64,000 nt of DNA from Apricaphanius iberus (GCA_028564705.1 JAPXFQ010002824.1:2074501-2138500), one strand, 5' to 3'. Counted from the first letter of the stretch, positions 40,901-55,900 are shown. The notes: generated by a model not told the origin, from the sequence alone. A program made the numbers and translations.

Positions 40901-43900
40901 TTTTAAAGTTCAATGAGATTAGAACATCTTTTGTCAAGAAAGACCAGCCCAAAAATAACCTGACACATCAGATGGTTTCCTAAACAAAACCATCAGAGGA
41001 AGTTGTCCCATGGCTGTAATTCGAAAACATCAAATATATATATATAAAATTATAAGTAGATACAAAAAATAAAAGGCAAAAAATCTGAGCTTTGGCTTTA
41101 AAAAGCAAACTTAACTACTCAGATCAAGCAGGTTGAAATAAAATTCTTGTAAAATCCAACCTGTGCTGAAGCAAGCTGAAATAAGTAAAAAACTATGTGA
41201 AACATCCCAAACTACACCAAAATTAGACCAGGATGGAATTGTGTGTCCTTCATGTGAAGAGTGTTTGCAAAATGACGAGGAAAAAAAGCAACAATACCAA
41301 ACAACACAGGTATAAAACTTAACTAAAGTGTGTCTGAAATATGGGTAATGAAGCTTAATGTGTTTCAGTTTAAAAATTAAAGTGCTATTCAAAGATAACT
41401 TCACTCCTTTAAAATGTTAAACAAAAAAATTTTATATTCACAAACTTTACTGTATTTTATTGAGATTTATTGAGAACACTAAGTTGTGCATGATTAAAAA
41501 ATAATCTGGCTCTTGGGACGTGGAACGTCACCTCTCTGGTGGGGAAGGAGCCGGAGCTGGTGTGCGAGGTTGAAAGGTTCCGACTGGACATCTTCGGCCT
41601 TGCCTCGACACATGGCTCTGGCTCTGGAACCCGTCTCCTCGAGAGGGGTTGGACTTTCTTCCACTCTGGCGTTTCCCCCGGTGAGAGGCGCCGAGCTGGG
41701 GTGGGCATACTTGTTGCCCCCCATCTCGGCGCCTAAACGTTGGGGTTTACCCCGGTGAATGAGAGGGTAGCCTCCCTCCGTCTGCGGGTGGGGGGACGGG
41801 TTCTGACTATTGTTTGTGCTTATGCACCAAACGGTAGTGCAGATTACCCACCCTTCTTGGAGTCCTTGGAGGGGGTGCTGGAGAGTGCTCCTTCTGGGGA
41901 CTCCCTCATTCTGCTGGGGGATTTCAACGCTCACGTGGGCAGTGACAGTGAGACCTGGAGAGGCGTGGTTGGGCGGTATGGCCCCCCCGATCTGAACCCG
42001 AGCGGTGTTTTGTTGTTGGACTTCTGTGCTCGTCATGGATTGTACATAACAAACACCATGTACAAGCATAAGGGTGTTCATGTGTGCACTTGGCACCAGG
42101 ACACCCTAGGCCGCAGCTCGATGATCGACCTGGTTGTCGTTTCATCGGACCTGCGGCCGCATGTTTTGGACACTCGGGTGAAGAGAGGGGCGGAGCTATC
42201 CACCGACCACTACCTGGTGGTGAGTCGGCTCTGGTGGTGGGGGAGGACGCCGGACAGACCTGGCAGGCCCAAACGTGTTGTGAGGGTCTGCTGGGAACGT
42301 CTGGCGGAGTCTCCTGTCAGAAGGGGTTTCAACTCTCACCTCCGGCAGAACTTCAAACACGTCCCGGGGGAGGCGGGGGACATTGAGTCTGAATGGGCCA
42401 TGTTCCGTGCCTCCATTGTCGAAGCGGCTGACCGTAGTTGTGGCCTTAAGGTAGTCGGTGCCTGTCGCGGCGGCAACCCTCGAACCCGATGGTGGACACC
42501 AGCGGTGAGGGATGCTGTCAAGCTGAAGAAGGAGTCCTATCGGGCCTTTTTGGCCTGTGGGACTCCGGAAGCAGCTGATAGGTACCGGCAGGCCAAGCGG
42601 AGTGCGGCTCGGATGGTCGCTGAGGCAAAAACTCGGGCGTGGGAGGAGTTTGGAGAGACCAAGGAGAACGACTTCCGTATGGCTTTGAAGTGATTCTGGT
42701 CCACCATCCGGCATCTCAGGGGGGGGGGAGCGGTCTGCCACCAACACTGTTTACAGTGGGGGCGGTGAGCTGCTGACCTCAACGCGGGACGTTTTGGGTC
42801 GGTGGATGGAATACTTCGAAGACCTCCTCAATCCCACCGACACGCCTTCCTGTTTGGAAGCAGATTCTGAGGACTCTGGTACGGGCTCTCCAATCTCTGG
42901 TGCTGAAGTCACTGAGGTTGTTAAAAAGCTCCTTGGTGGCAAGGCACCGGGGGTGGATGAGATTCGGCCGGAGTTCCTCATGGCTCTGGATGTTGTAGGG
43001 CTGTGTTGGTTGACGCGGCTCTGCAATATTGCGTGGACATCGGGGGCAGTTCCCTTGGATTGGCAGACCGGGGTGGTGGTCCCCCTCTTTAAAAAGGGGG
43101 ACCACAGAGTGTGTTCCAACTATAGGGGGATCACACTTCTGAGCCTCCCTGGTAAGGTCTATTCGGGGGTTCTGGAGAGGAGGGTCCGACGGATAGTCGA
43201 ACCTCAGATTCAGGAGGAACAATGCGGTTTTCGCCCTGGCCGTGGAACACTGGACCAGCTCTACACCCTCGGCAGGGTCCTGGAGGGTGCGTGGGAGTTC
43301 GCCCAACCGGTCTACAAGTGCTTTGTGGACTTGGAGAAGGCATTCGACCGTGTCCCTCGGGGTGTCCTGTGGAGGTTACTCCGGGAGTATGGGGTACCAG
43401 ACCCTTTGATACGGGCTGTTAGGTCCCTATATGAACGGTGTAAGAGTCTGGTTCGCATTGCCGGCAGTAAGTCGGACTCATTTCCGGTGAGAGCTGGACT
43501 CCGCCAAGGTTGCCCTTTGTCATCGGTCCTGTTCATAATGTTTATGGACAGGATTTCTAGGCGCAGCCAAGGTGTTGAGGCGATCCGTTTTGGTGACCTC
43601 AGGATTGGGTCTCTGCTCTTCGCAGATGATGTGGTCTTGTTGGCTTCATCTGAACGTGATCTACAGCTCTCGTTGGAGCGGTTCGCAGCCGAGTGTGAAG
43701 CGGCTGGGATGAGGATCAGCACCTCCAAATCCGAGACCATGGTCTTGAGCCGGAAAAGGGTAGAGTGCCTTCTCCGGGTCGGGGATGAGGTCCTTCCTCA
43801 AGTGGGGGAGTTTAGGTATCTGGGGGTCTTGTTCACGAAAGAGGGAAAAATGGAGCGGGAGATCGATGGACGGATTGGTAAGGCGCCTGCAGTTATGCGG

Positions 43901-46900
43901 GCGCTGTACCGGTCTGTCGTGGTGAAGAGAGAGCTGAGCCGAAAGGCAAAGCTCTCAATTTACCGGTCGATCTACGTTCCTACCCTCATCTATGGTCACG
44001 AACGCTGGGTGGTGACCGAAAGAACGAGATCGCGGATACAGGCGGCTGAAATGAGTTTCCTCCGTAGGGTGGCTGGGCTCTCCCTTAGAGATAGGGTGAG
44101 AACCTCGGTCATCCGGAGGGGGCTCAGAGTAGAGCCGCTGCTCCTCCACATCGAGAGGAGCCAGTTGAGGTGGCTTGGGCATCTGGTCAGGATGCCTCCT
44201 GGACGCCTCCCTGGTGAGGTGTTCTGGGCACGTCCCACCGGGAGGAGACCCAGGGGAAGACCCAGGACCCGCTGGAGGGATTATGTCTCCCAGCTGGCCT
44301 GGGAACACCTCGGGATTCCTCCCGAGGAGCTGGCCCAAGTAGCCGGGGAGAGGGAAGTCTGGGCCTCTTTGCTTAGGCTACTGCCCCCGCGACCCGACCC
44401 CGGATAAGCGGAAGATGATGGATGGATGGATGGATGGAATTTAACAGAAAATAAAAAAAACTATATTTTTTCTTGAACTTCACAATTATGGATAAGGTCT
44501 CACTGAAAGACATTGAAGTCAATAGCTGTAGCTGAAGAAAATGTGAAAAACTGCAAGAGGCCTGGATTTCTTTTCAGTATATATGTACATAGGTGCAAAT
44601 AACCCAAGAAAAAGGTACTGGTGAGATGATTAAATTCCATAATAGAAGCTGGTTTTACCAAGTAACCATGTTATTAGTCTGAGGCAGGAGACACTGTCGA
44701 TCATCAGGATTAAGGATTCTGGGCGTTAGGGTCATTGTAGCTTCCACGGACACAACAGCTCGAGACCTGAACACACATGCAAAGAAAACGTTCAATAAGA
44801 TACAACAAGAAGCACAAATGTGGCAAAGTGGGATTACTGTATTTGAAACCTGTACCTGTAGACTGAGACCTCTCCTGCGCCGAACGCCCCAACGATCAGA
44901 TCTGTACAGAGAAACAGGGAGACCAAGGAAAGAGGAGGGGGGCAAACAGTAAGCTTCAAAGAATGCAACAGATGGGACTGATTTCAAGGTCTCCAACAAT
45001 ATTCATCAAATACAGACAGAGTATGTAATAAACACATTTAAACACAGACACTGATATCATTATGCTTTTTTTTTCTCTCCAGATTTGGCTTTTTTCTTAA
45101 ACTGAACTCAATAACTAAACAAGAAATCATCATGTGTTGGTTGTTTTTCTTTTAACAGTGCATGTATGAAGGTACAATCCACTGCGAGACAGGGACCACA
45201 GGCTGCATTCCAGGGCCCAAGTTCACATTGCTCCAATCACAGTTTGCTAAACAACATTTCCCAACATCCCACGGAGCAAGGTCTCTAAATTGTAAGCAGC
45301 ACCAGATCTCATCTATGTGTGATTTTTTATTTGTTTTCATGGGCTTTGTGATGAACACACAATTTTTATCGGCTTTTAAAGTTTAAAATAGAGACGCTAT
45401 TTAATGGATGTGGTCAGGGGACACATACCAATGTAAGCCAAACACACACACTTACACACACAAAGGCTGATTAAAACAATGTGAAACTAGAAAAAAGTCA
45501 CTTAATGGATAAAAGCTATGCATGCCAGATGGAGCAGAAAGTTAAGCTGTGTGATCCTGTGAATAAACATGGTGACTTTGTGCACCACAAAAGAAATCAG
45601 CTCTGATTTAATTTCTAAATCAATTCTTTTATCTCAGAGCTGTCTCTTTAAGAAAAAAAAAATATTCTACCTCTATATTTGTGATTCCAAGAATTAAATC
45701 TGTACAGTCTCAGCAAAAAAACCCATGGCAACCTTCTTCAGGAGGATGTAGGCAAGCCCTTAAGTGTAGTCTTGCAGACCATTCCTGCAAATTGCTGTAA
45801 CTTTTCCCTTTGTGCATTTAAGTGGAACAAGACTAATTGAATCTAAGAGAGACATCTGTTTCTGCCTTTGGTCTCAGTCAATGTGTCCCCCTGAAACCAC
45901 AACACTAAACATTCAGGCCTTGTCCCTTTCCCCCTGGAGTTTTCCTATGCAAGTAGGATATTGTTCTGACTGTGTTTGAGCGGGGAATGCCCATGTCGGA
46001 TCATAGTTATCTGCGTGGGGTTTGATCAGAAAATCCCTGAGCAATTTAGCTTCTGATACCTGTTGGTCTATGATTTGTAATTTTATTTCAGCTGCTTCCC
46101 CAGTACGCCATGTGGCTATGTTTTGTCAGAACGGTTAAAAATCTTAGCCTATTTTCATATCCACTGCTTGCAAAACTGCATTAAATCATCCGTCTATCAT
46201 TTATTGAGGTAGCAGAATCAGAACCAGTGACCTAAAAAGTCTAAACAAGGTGATAAAATCACCATCTACAAACAATCTGAAGAAACTTGGATAATATGAG
46301 TTACAATATTTAATTTCCCTTTGGATTAATAGGATATTTTTGAATAACATTTTTTATTTAATTCATTTCAGTTAGCCAAATAACTTTTTTTTAAACAAAT
46401 AGGTTTTCTCTGTTTTTTAATTACTGTAAACCTATATTTCCCTTTCTGTGGGATTCCATTAAGAAAGTCATAATAACTATGCTGTCATTGCAGATGGTGA
46501 TGATATCAATAACTCAATAAAAAAATAAATAAAAAGATTCAGATTGTCACAAAAAAAAATATCCTAAACCCTAGACATCTGACGTTTAATTGAAATTAGT
46601 CAGTAAAAAGTGAGACAGATGTGGAAGAATCTAAGCAGAACTGTCCCTCTGGCTATCTTTGCACAGAAAGCCAGATTGTGGGTCTCCCTGAAAGAGTTTC
46701 TTTACCTGTGCACTCTGGAACCGTCATATCAAAAATGTAAGTTAACATTTGAGAAAAAATTTATCCTCTGGCTGAAAACAAAAATAAAAGGAGAAAACAG
46801 ACTAAGGTTACTGCACAATGTAGCTGAATGTGTTCAGTCCGATACTTATTTAGAAGTTTAATAGAAATTAGGAAATGCACTGTCAGCATTACTAAAATAA

Positions 46901-49900
46901 TCTTGAGATCTGGACTGGATCTTTGAGAAACAAAGTGAACCTAATCTACACAAACTTCGGTTGGAACAAAACATATCTCTGTGTAAGGAAAAATAGATTG
47001 GAGAGACTGCACCACCAGGCATGAGTTAAGAGCTATACCTTTGCAAAACTAATATAGTCAGAGTAAACCTAATGACACTTAATGCTATTTTACTGCATGT
47101 ACTCCATTGATTTGAAAAGTATCAGCTGGGACATGCATATCGCCAAATACATATTAAATTACTCAGATCAGTATATTGTAAAAATATCCTGATCAGAAAA
47201 TCCCCCAGTGCGGCATGGAGGACCCTTAAATGTGTCTGAGTTTTACATTTTTTAACTGGCTTAAGGAAATGGGGCGTAACAGAGCAGAGGGTGAAGGAAG
47301 GGGCAATGGCAGTAAAGCAAAAGGGAAACTCTGCCTTGAAACCACATTCTGCAAAAGTCATCAGAGGTAAGGTGTGGAGGAAGACCACCTCATAGTCCAA
47401 ATACCTCAGTCCATCCTACATTGTATTTCTGAAACCGTGTAGCTCGATTCCTGCCACAAATATGTGAGTTTGACCGATGTGTTTTCTGCCTGATCTAATG
47501 CCTATGTTTACTCATGCAACGCTGCATGACATGAGACTGATTCTGGGGTTAAGTGTGTCTGAGAGGGTATAAGTGTACACATGGACGATTGAGAAGCTAA
47601 ATCAGCTTGAATCCCTTGTTTCCTTAGAGTGTTGATCCCAATTCTTTGTGTACAGGAACGTTTTGCCAAACACTGTTGTTTCTGGGAAGTTTCTAAGAAC
47701 ACACTGACTAAAGCCTGCAATCCACACACATACATGAGACACTTCTATAGAAGTGATAGGTACGGAAACAGTCTGGATAACGAGACAGCTTTAGCTGATG
47801 GTGACTATCAAACGCTGAGGAAAAACACATCTTCCACCCAGAGTTTAGACAGACTGTCAAGCTGTCACTGAATGTCTGCTGCAACTGGCTTTTTTGGCTG
47901 CCAGGAGGCTGGTCTCGATGAAGAAAGGCCAAGGGTCAATGGCAATTAGTGGTTAAAAAAGAGAAGTTAATGATTTCTGTATTCCTGGATTTGGAAACTT
48001 TTCAATTGTTTTGTGCACTTATTTTAATCTCAAGAGCAGAATATGATCCATACAAGGAAATAATACATTAATGGTTTATTTAAGAATGGTTTGCCTGGAA
48101 AGCTACCACATACATGCTAATGAAGGAAACATATGGTATAATAGTGTGTGAGTCTGTGTGCAATAGATAAAAGTAAAAGCAGGTTTTCACTTTGCCTCAA
48201 TTTCACATGATAATTACCCCTAATATCACTTAATCTGTAGACAACCTATCTAATGCACTCGGCACATTTGGGTATTACTAATGTTTTTTTTCTTTTTGAA
48301 AAAACATCATAAAAAGTTATATTTGCCCCACTATAAAACATGATGGATGGAAATAAATACTGAGTAATTCTAGAGGAAAAAAACTAAACTAAACTAAACA
48401 TTTCCCATCAGATAGAACTGTTCACAGTTGCTGTCCATCCAATCTGTCTGAGATTCAACTGAATGGATGGACTGATTATTATTGTACAACATGATTTTCA
48501 GAGTATTTATTTCTAAATAATTTTAAATACTTTGTACAAATTTTCTTCCCTTTCACAGATAAGCATCTTATGTAATCAACATTAAATGCTCTAAAGTTTG
48601 TCTTTTTTTTCTTGGAAAAAAATGTGTAAATGAAAACACTAGGGAAGTACAATCCTGCATCATAGTAGCTCAGTCCCCTCCCCCAATATTGTAATCTAAT
48701 TCTAACTATTTTAGATTCATTGAGCCTGAAAACATATCTTTAGCCGCAGGATTCACACTGATATCATTATTACTTGAGTAGTTATTTATGAAAATATTTT
48801 TTTCGGTCATGGTGGTTTTCGGATCACCCCTGAATTCTAATAACTTGTTCCTGATCCCACTGCAGACACTTCCTGAAAATTAAATCAAAATCCACTAGCA
48901 ACTTTTTGTTATATTGCTAACGACAGAGACATATAAACAAAGAAACCCTGGCGAAAACATAACTTTCTCGAAGGTAAATGTTTGTTTGGTGCTAAGGGAT
49001 GCAAGTGACCATTGCCTGACATGGTGCAGCGTTTTTCTCATTTTAACAAGCAGTTGCGATTGGCAGTGAAACACTGCTTGTTTTTCACCTTCAACAGGTA
49101 ATCAGCCTGATTGCACTAAATAATGTATCAATAGAGATCTCTGTTTATAATTAAGCTTTATATTCATCAGTGTACATTTTAGTGCACTGTCCACTTGTTT
49201 CTGGTATAAGTTTAAAGGTATGATGTAATTTGGTGATTCATAGACTATTAAAGCTAAAAGTGGAGCTTATTCATTAAAATCCATCTTCTTATATAGTAAC
49301 TAATGAAATTTAATGTTGTTGGGGCACATGGTGGCTCCTGCAGGCCTCCCAGACGCCTGTGCAGGCTCCTTGTGATCCTGATCAAACATCCCCCGCTCCT
49401 TTGAACGTGTGACTTTGAAACTACACAAAATGACTGCATGTGTAACACTTTCATTAAATAGCTTTCTATTGACAGACGGTGCATGCAGGGCACCATTCTG
49501 TGTGTGTGTGTGTGTGTATGTTGGCCCAAAGGTTCAACACCCATGAGTTTCTGCCCTGCTTCTTTTTCTCCCAATGGGTTTCCAGCAGCATAAGCTTGAA
49601 CCTAATCATTTTTTATGTATTTATCATACAGCTAGTACGTTGACAAGAACATCTAAATCGAGCTTCTAGCCGTAATCTGACTAACTCCTTAATTAGATTG
49701 AAAGCAGTGTCCACGTTAACATGTCAGAGAGAAAACTAAAGTACTGAATGAAGTGCATTCGCATCCACCGCGCCAAATGGCAACATGTGCCACTTTGTTT
49801 TTAGCTTTCCTCCGCTTAGTCTCGAACGGCACATGGACAGTTAACATTTCCTGGCAGAAATGAAGCAAGATGGAGTAGAAGCAGGATGTGCACAATGACA

Positions 49901-52900
49901 ATGCACCATCTCTTCGACAGTTGGAAAATGAACTAATCGGTTGCTTATGTTAGTCTTTTTTGTTCTTCCGCATCTTGTTACGGGGGGTTGCAGTGGGTTG
50001 GGTCCAGAAAAATTTGATTAGGTATCTGCGTACCTTAGTCTGATTTCTTCAACTCCAGTTCAGATCAAGTTAAGTGAGACTTTGGTGTATCCATGCATTT
50101 CAAGAGTCCGGTTTAAGTTGGACTAATGGAATAGTTAAACTTTTTCTTGCTGCATGTAAGCGCACTGTTTTTTTTTGTGTTGTTTTTTTTGTTTGTTCCT
50201 GATTTGCAGCAGGCCTGTGCAGGTCTGGCTGTGACCTGGTGCCTGGCACACGCTCAATGCTCGTGTGAGCCCGTGTGTACTCGTGTGTGTTTTTTCCCCC
50301 CCAATATCCTGTTTGTGGGATGAAGAAATCTGTTTTCATAGGCGAATGAGAAGGAAGAGGAAGAAGGAGAGTGGGAGGCAAATAAAAGGAAAAGGGAGAA
50401 AAAAACTAAACAAATTTTTCATTTCAGCCTAAATTGGGGGCTTACAAAGCTTAAGTAATGCAGGGAGAAGAATGGCTTTAAATTAGGTGGAAAATAACGT
50501 GGTAGAACAGATTTTTACTGACCTGCTTTGTTTCAACTACCTTTTATTGTGAGCCTACAACTCATGGATATAAATAGCTGCAAAAATAACCTACTTCTTA
50601 GTTTTGTAAATCGAGTGTAACTTTTTTACATATTTGTGTGAAGATGTGGGTGGCATATAAAGCAGGGATTTGCTGCATGCTTCTTTTTCAGCTCACAGTT
50701 TAAGGGGTACACCCAGAAGGATTTCTGCCAGACACAACATGCGGATAATGTATTATTATATGTATTACTTTCTCTCCTTCTAGAGTACTGTTAACCTCTA
50801 AAAAATAGATGCGGCAACAGTTCATGGCAAACATCTCCGTACCTCCTTCTGATGACTTTAACAGATAGAACAGGGGGGGAACATGGACATGGTAAAGCAG
50901 GGGTGTATGAAATGTGGAGGTCAGGATGAATAAACAGTGAAAGAATGCGAGCTTAAGAAGGAATTTTGATTATAACACAGGAGATGTGAGTAGATGAAGA
51001 GGGATTGAATTGTTGAAAGTTTACCAGGATACTCGTTGCTGTCCAGGTCTTGGCCTCCTCTCAGAGTGAAGCCATATCCAGACAAACTGCCGCTGGGCGT
51101 CCTGGCCGCTCGCAGCTCCTGGCTCAGCGTCAGGCCTCGTGTGGATACATCTCTGTTACCGTTAAAGATCAACACTCTGCCCCCATGGTCCTCACCTCCG
51201 AACGGACAGCCCACTGCCACGTCTGAGGGGTGACACACGCGTATGTTTTAGACATCAATAAGGTTAAGAGCTCCACTGAGACAAGAAGGAAAGAAAAAAA
51301 CATTCAGGTTGGAGGAAAAAGAAAAAGGAAAGAAGGAAAAAGGTTGACCTTTTAAACTTTGGAAAAGCTACTCAGTTACATCACCAAATATATATATATA
51401 TTTTTTGCTTATTAGAGAATCCCTTTTCTCTGCCCTTTCATATCTGACCAGAGGCTTCTGTTTATGTGAGTAACTGATATGTGGAAATAGAAAGAATAAA
51501 GGGTTTTCAAAATTCTTTACAAATAAAATTTTGAAAAGTGTATCACATTCAACATCTTTATTCTGATAACCCTTAATAAAATCCAGTGTAACCAATGTCC
51601 TTCTGAAGTCATCTAATTAATTAATAGGTTCCACCTGTATGAAAGTTAATCTCTGTGTAACTATAGCTGTTCTTTGTAGGTCTTAGAGGTTTGTTAAAGA
51701 ACAAAAAGAGATCTAGAGGAGCTGCAGAGATCCACAGCTCAGGTAGGAAAATCTGTTGACTGCTTTTTATACACTCCACAAAGATAGCCTTTATAGAAAT
51801 GTGTCAAAAAGAAAGTCGCCATTAAAGGATAACTATGAAGATTACTTTTGTCAGTTTGTCACAAATCAAGGAGAGGACTTAGAAAATCTGGAAAAAGGTG
51901 CTCTGGTCAAAACTGAACTTTCTGACCTCTATGCAAACCTCTGACAGAGGTCAGGGCTGCAATACACCCTGAATATACAATCCGACCATGAAACCCTGGT
52001 GGTGTCAGCAATCGTGCTGTAGGGTCAAAGTTGAGATGCTCCAGCCAACCTTACAGAGTAACTGAACCCCATTAAAGCATTATCCCACCCCCAGACAACT
52101 CAAACTAATATGGCGTGGGGCCACCAAGCTCCATAAAGCCTCTCCTAACCTCCGGTAAAGGGAGAAATCATGAGGTCTCTTCGCCGCCATTAACCAGAAG
52201 TAAAGGGAGGCTTTATGGAGTGCCACATCCAAATGCCGTATCAGTTCGAGCTGTTGGCTCAGGGCACTGAGTAAGCACTGCTTGAAGCCAGCAGCAGGTA
52301 TAGTAGCAAGCAAGCACAGAGCCTAGGGCATCAATGCTAATTAACTTTGAAGGGAATCATGGCGGCAGATTTTGTTTCCTTATTAACGATGTGTTTAAAA
52401 CATATTAGGTTATAACTTATGGCTTTAAAACTACTTTAATGTTGTGGTCCTCCAAAGTGTGATAAATGGATTTCAGCTTCCTCTGTTTCTCTCAACGTTG
52501 CTTCTGTGTGCACACGTAGCACACAAGATAAACAATTTCCACTTGTCACAGGGTGGGAGAGTGTGTCTAAGAGAGGGATGGTGTTTCTGTAAGACCATGT
52601 CTGTGAAGTAGACAATGAAAAAGATATACCGCTCTCAGCCAATCGCAAAATTAAAACTCAGTAGCCACACAATGACCATGAGCAGCAGCACTAAGATGTT
52701 TCTAGACCCAAAAATTTGAAATTTAACAAGTTTAAACAAAAATGTCAAAAAATGCCCTGAAACTGAAAGATTGCATTGGTAAAGACCCATTTATTAAGTT
52801 TATAGGCAAAAAAAAAAGTTGTTTTGGGGTTTAGTTACTCTTAAGTGAGCTTTAACCATTTGGTGAAGAAAAATTTGTAAAACACCAGTCTCTAGATGTG

Positions 52901-55900
52901 CAAAACTGGTAGAGATCCCAAATATTTGCAGGTTTACTGCATTGAAAGGTGACTCAACAAAATGTTGATTTGGGGTCTTAATACAAATGTGTAGCATTTT
53001 TTCAGGTTGTATTCCTTCCATTTCCTTTAAATTATGCACCATCATACAAAATCCAGATGCCACACACAACATAAAAAGACTTTAACAGGGTGTGAATACT
53101 TTATGAACACACTTTAAGTAGCAAGACCAAGTCTCAGCCTGTCAATTATTATTTTTTTGTCTTTTAGCATAAACTCGATGGTAGGTCTGAAGTGAGATAC
53201 AGTTATAAACTGATATGGATTTTAAGTGCAGCCTCTCAACTTTAAAATCCTTCAAGAAAATTAGCTCTGATGTATTTTAAAGAAGTTTCTAAATAACTTC
53301 AAGAATGAGTTTAGAAAAAACAACAACAGATTCATTAGTTAAATGTTCATCATTAAAAGTGTTCACAATCTTTGTCAGTAGCAACTCTCCAAAGACACAA
53401 ATATTACAAAGTGGATTTCCCTCTTTGTGAAGCTGTGCAAGCCCTTTATTTCAAATATTTGTGTTTTAGTCTTAGTCTTTTTTTTCTCTCATCGGCAGGT
53501 AGACTTCGACTGAGCCTGAAGATTTATTAAAGCATTTTCACCTTCAAACACCACAGCTTTACTTTCACAGCATGGGTAAGGCTGCAATGTGAAGCAAACT
53601 GCAGTCAAATGTTCTTTATTAGGCTCCATCTGAGCTCACTCTGCAGTGGGGCAAAACTGTATTTGGTAGCTACCAGTAATGAAAGTTGTCCCATTTTATA
53701 CAACAGTTAGCTCCGACCCAGTAATTTCATTGGACAAGAGACATTCCATGAGTGCTGATATTACAGTACAACAGCACTGGGACTTTTTACAGACAATATC
53801 ATCCGCTGTACAGGCATTAATGGCACTTTCACACCTCCCAAAATGTCAACGCCCAGAACTGCGCGATTACATGTAAAGTCTATGGCTGAGGCCGTCGGAG
53901 TCCCTGCTGTGCTTTATGATATTGCTTAATTAAAAGATGAGAGAAGTCTGTAATTTACATCATGAAAAATAATCAAGGAAATAACATTGTATGGTTTAGA
54001 AAGAGGAGTTTGCATGTTCTCCCCGTGCATGCGTGGGTTCTCTCCGGGTACTCCGGCTTCCTCCCACAGTCCAAAAACATGCATGATAGGTGAATTGATC
54101 ATTCTAAATTGTCCGTAGGAATGAATGTGAGTGTGAATGGTTGTCTGTCTCTCTGTGTTGGCCCTGCAACAGACTGGCGTCCTGTTCAGGGTGTACCCTG
54201 CCTAACGCCTGATAATTGCTGGGATAGGCTCCAGCTGCCCCGTGACCCTGAATTGGATAAGCGGTTAAGAAGATGGATGGATGGGTTTAGAAAGAATGTA
54301 CTTGTATAATTGTACAAAAAATAAGTATTTGGTCCATAACAAAAGTTCCCCACAGTACTTTGTAATGTAACCTTGGTTGGTAGTCACAAAGGTCAAATGT
54401 TACCTGTTGGTCTTCACCAGGTTTGCACACATTGTAGCTGGTATTTTTGTCCATTCTTCCATGCAGGTCTTCTCTAGAGCTGTGATGCTTTGGGGCTGTC
54501 ACTGAGCAACACAGACTTTCAACAGATTCTCTTTTGGATTGAGGTCTGGAGACTGGTTAGGCCATTCCAGAACCTTGAAAGGCTTTTTACATAGCCTCTC
54601 CTTCGTTGCCCAGGCAGTGTGTTTGGGATCATTTTATCTTCAGTACTTTCACTGATGGACGGAGGTTTCTGCCTAATATATCATGGCCCAATTAATCCTT
54701 TCCTTAAAACTGATCAGGTGTGCTGTCGTATTTGCAGAAAAGCAGCACCAAAGCATAATGTTTTCACCCAACATCCCAAAGTTGTATTTTGCTCTCATTT
54801 GATCACATGACATTCTTCCAATCCAAATCCCCAATAGAGGAGCTTCTTAAAGAAGAAGTAACAGGTCTGTGAGGAACAGAATTCTTGTTTGTTTGTAGGT
54901 GCTAAATACTGATTTTCTGCACAATTATAAAAATAAATTCTTTAAAAACCCTTCAATGGGGTTTCCTAGATATTTTTTAACATTCTGTGTCTCACAGTTT
55001 AAGTGTACATATGATGAAAACTACAGACCTCTCTCAGCTATTTAAATGGGACAACTTCCAAAATTGGTGGCTGCCAAATACTTTTTCGCCCCACTTCAGA
55101 TGGAGCAGAATTCCCCCTACTGTTCCTTCTGAAATCATTAAAAAGCAATAGTGACCCTGTGCCACTGAAAGCCAAGCATGCTATGCGGCACAATGCCTAC
55201 ACATGTTCTACAGATGATGTTGCTTCACTTCATGTTCTGATTCCAGTGCTCTGCATACCTTTGTCTTCCCATAACTCTGGCACAGACTGATCCTATTTTC
55301 TTGTCCAGAAAACGCTGCTGCTGAAATGACCTGGCGCTTTATCTGACAGATACTGAAATTTACATTCTCTAAACTTGAAAACTTTTAGCACCTTCAAGTG
55401 AACTTTCCCTGGTAAAAACTTCTGTTTATATCTGTCTTTAGAACAGAATTCATTTATTGGCTGTAGTTTGTCAGACTTCAAACTTTCTTTTGTAATTATG
55501 GCTGTTTCATATCTATCAAACAATCATCCGTACTGGCTTGGTGGATGTTTCACTCACATGCTTTGATGCCGTTAAGAAGTATTTGCCCTGCCCCCTTAGC
55601 AAGAAAAACTGCCATCAAACATTTAAAATAACTAGAAATAAATATTTTAGATATTTTTGGAGAAATTTATTTGACTATTTTTGGTAGGATGGCTTTACTT
55701 CAGCCACATCGGAGGGTTTTCATGCCTGAATGACCTTGAAAGTTAATATAACAGCATCATAATTGGATTTTACAGTGCCAAACTGCAACATTTTATTTGT
55801 CATTTTAGGCATTCAGAGGTGGACTCAGTGGTCTGTGTTGGATCATTGTCCTTCTGCTTAACCCATGTGTGCATTATCTTCAGGTTGATCTTCCGGTTGT

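Larger units (their letters stand above)
41508..44438 (+). mobile_element. Nearly full-length APE/RT LINE with (GATG)n tail
   Basis: An insertion of about 2.9 kb, antisense to itga8. It starts inside the endonuclease domain ([15 protein letters not shown]) and ends GGATAAGCGGAAGATGATGG plus GATG repeats (44414-44438). Order: endonuclease, linker, reverse transcriptase, C-terminal region. It belongs to an abundant fish non-LTR family with this tail, probably of the RTE/Rex type; clade not certain. GC content is far above the surrounding intron. No clear target duplication was found around the ends. Three coding breaks are described under the parts. Confidence 0.88.

Noticed and set aside
41494..44338. 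Several long minus-strand frames (up to 200 codons) within the LINE
   Set aside because: They are mirror frames of the GC-rich endonuclease/RT coding sequence on the plus strand and show no motifs of their own.
52080..52313. 77-codon minus-strand frame as a gene
   Set aside because: No start context, no domain and it falls between two halves of a Tc1-like relic; more likely repeat-derived.
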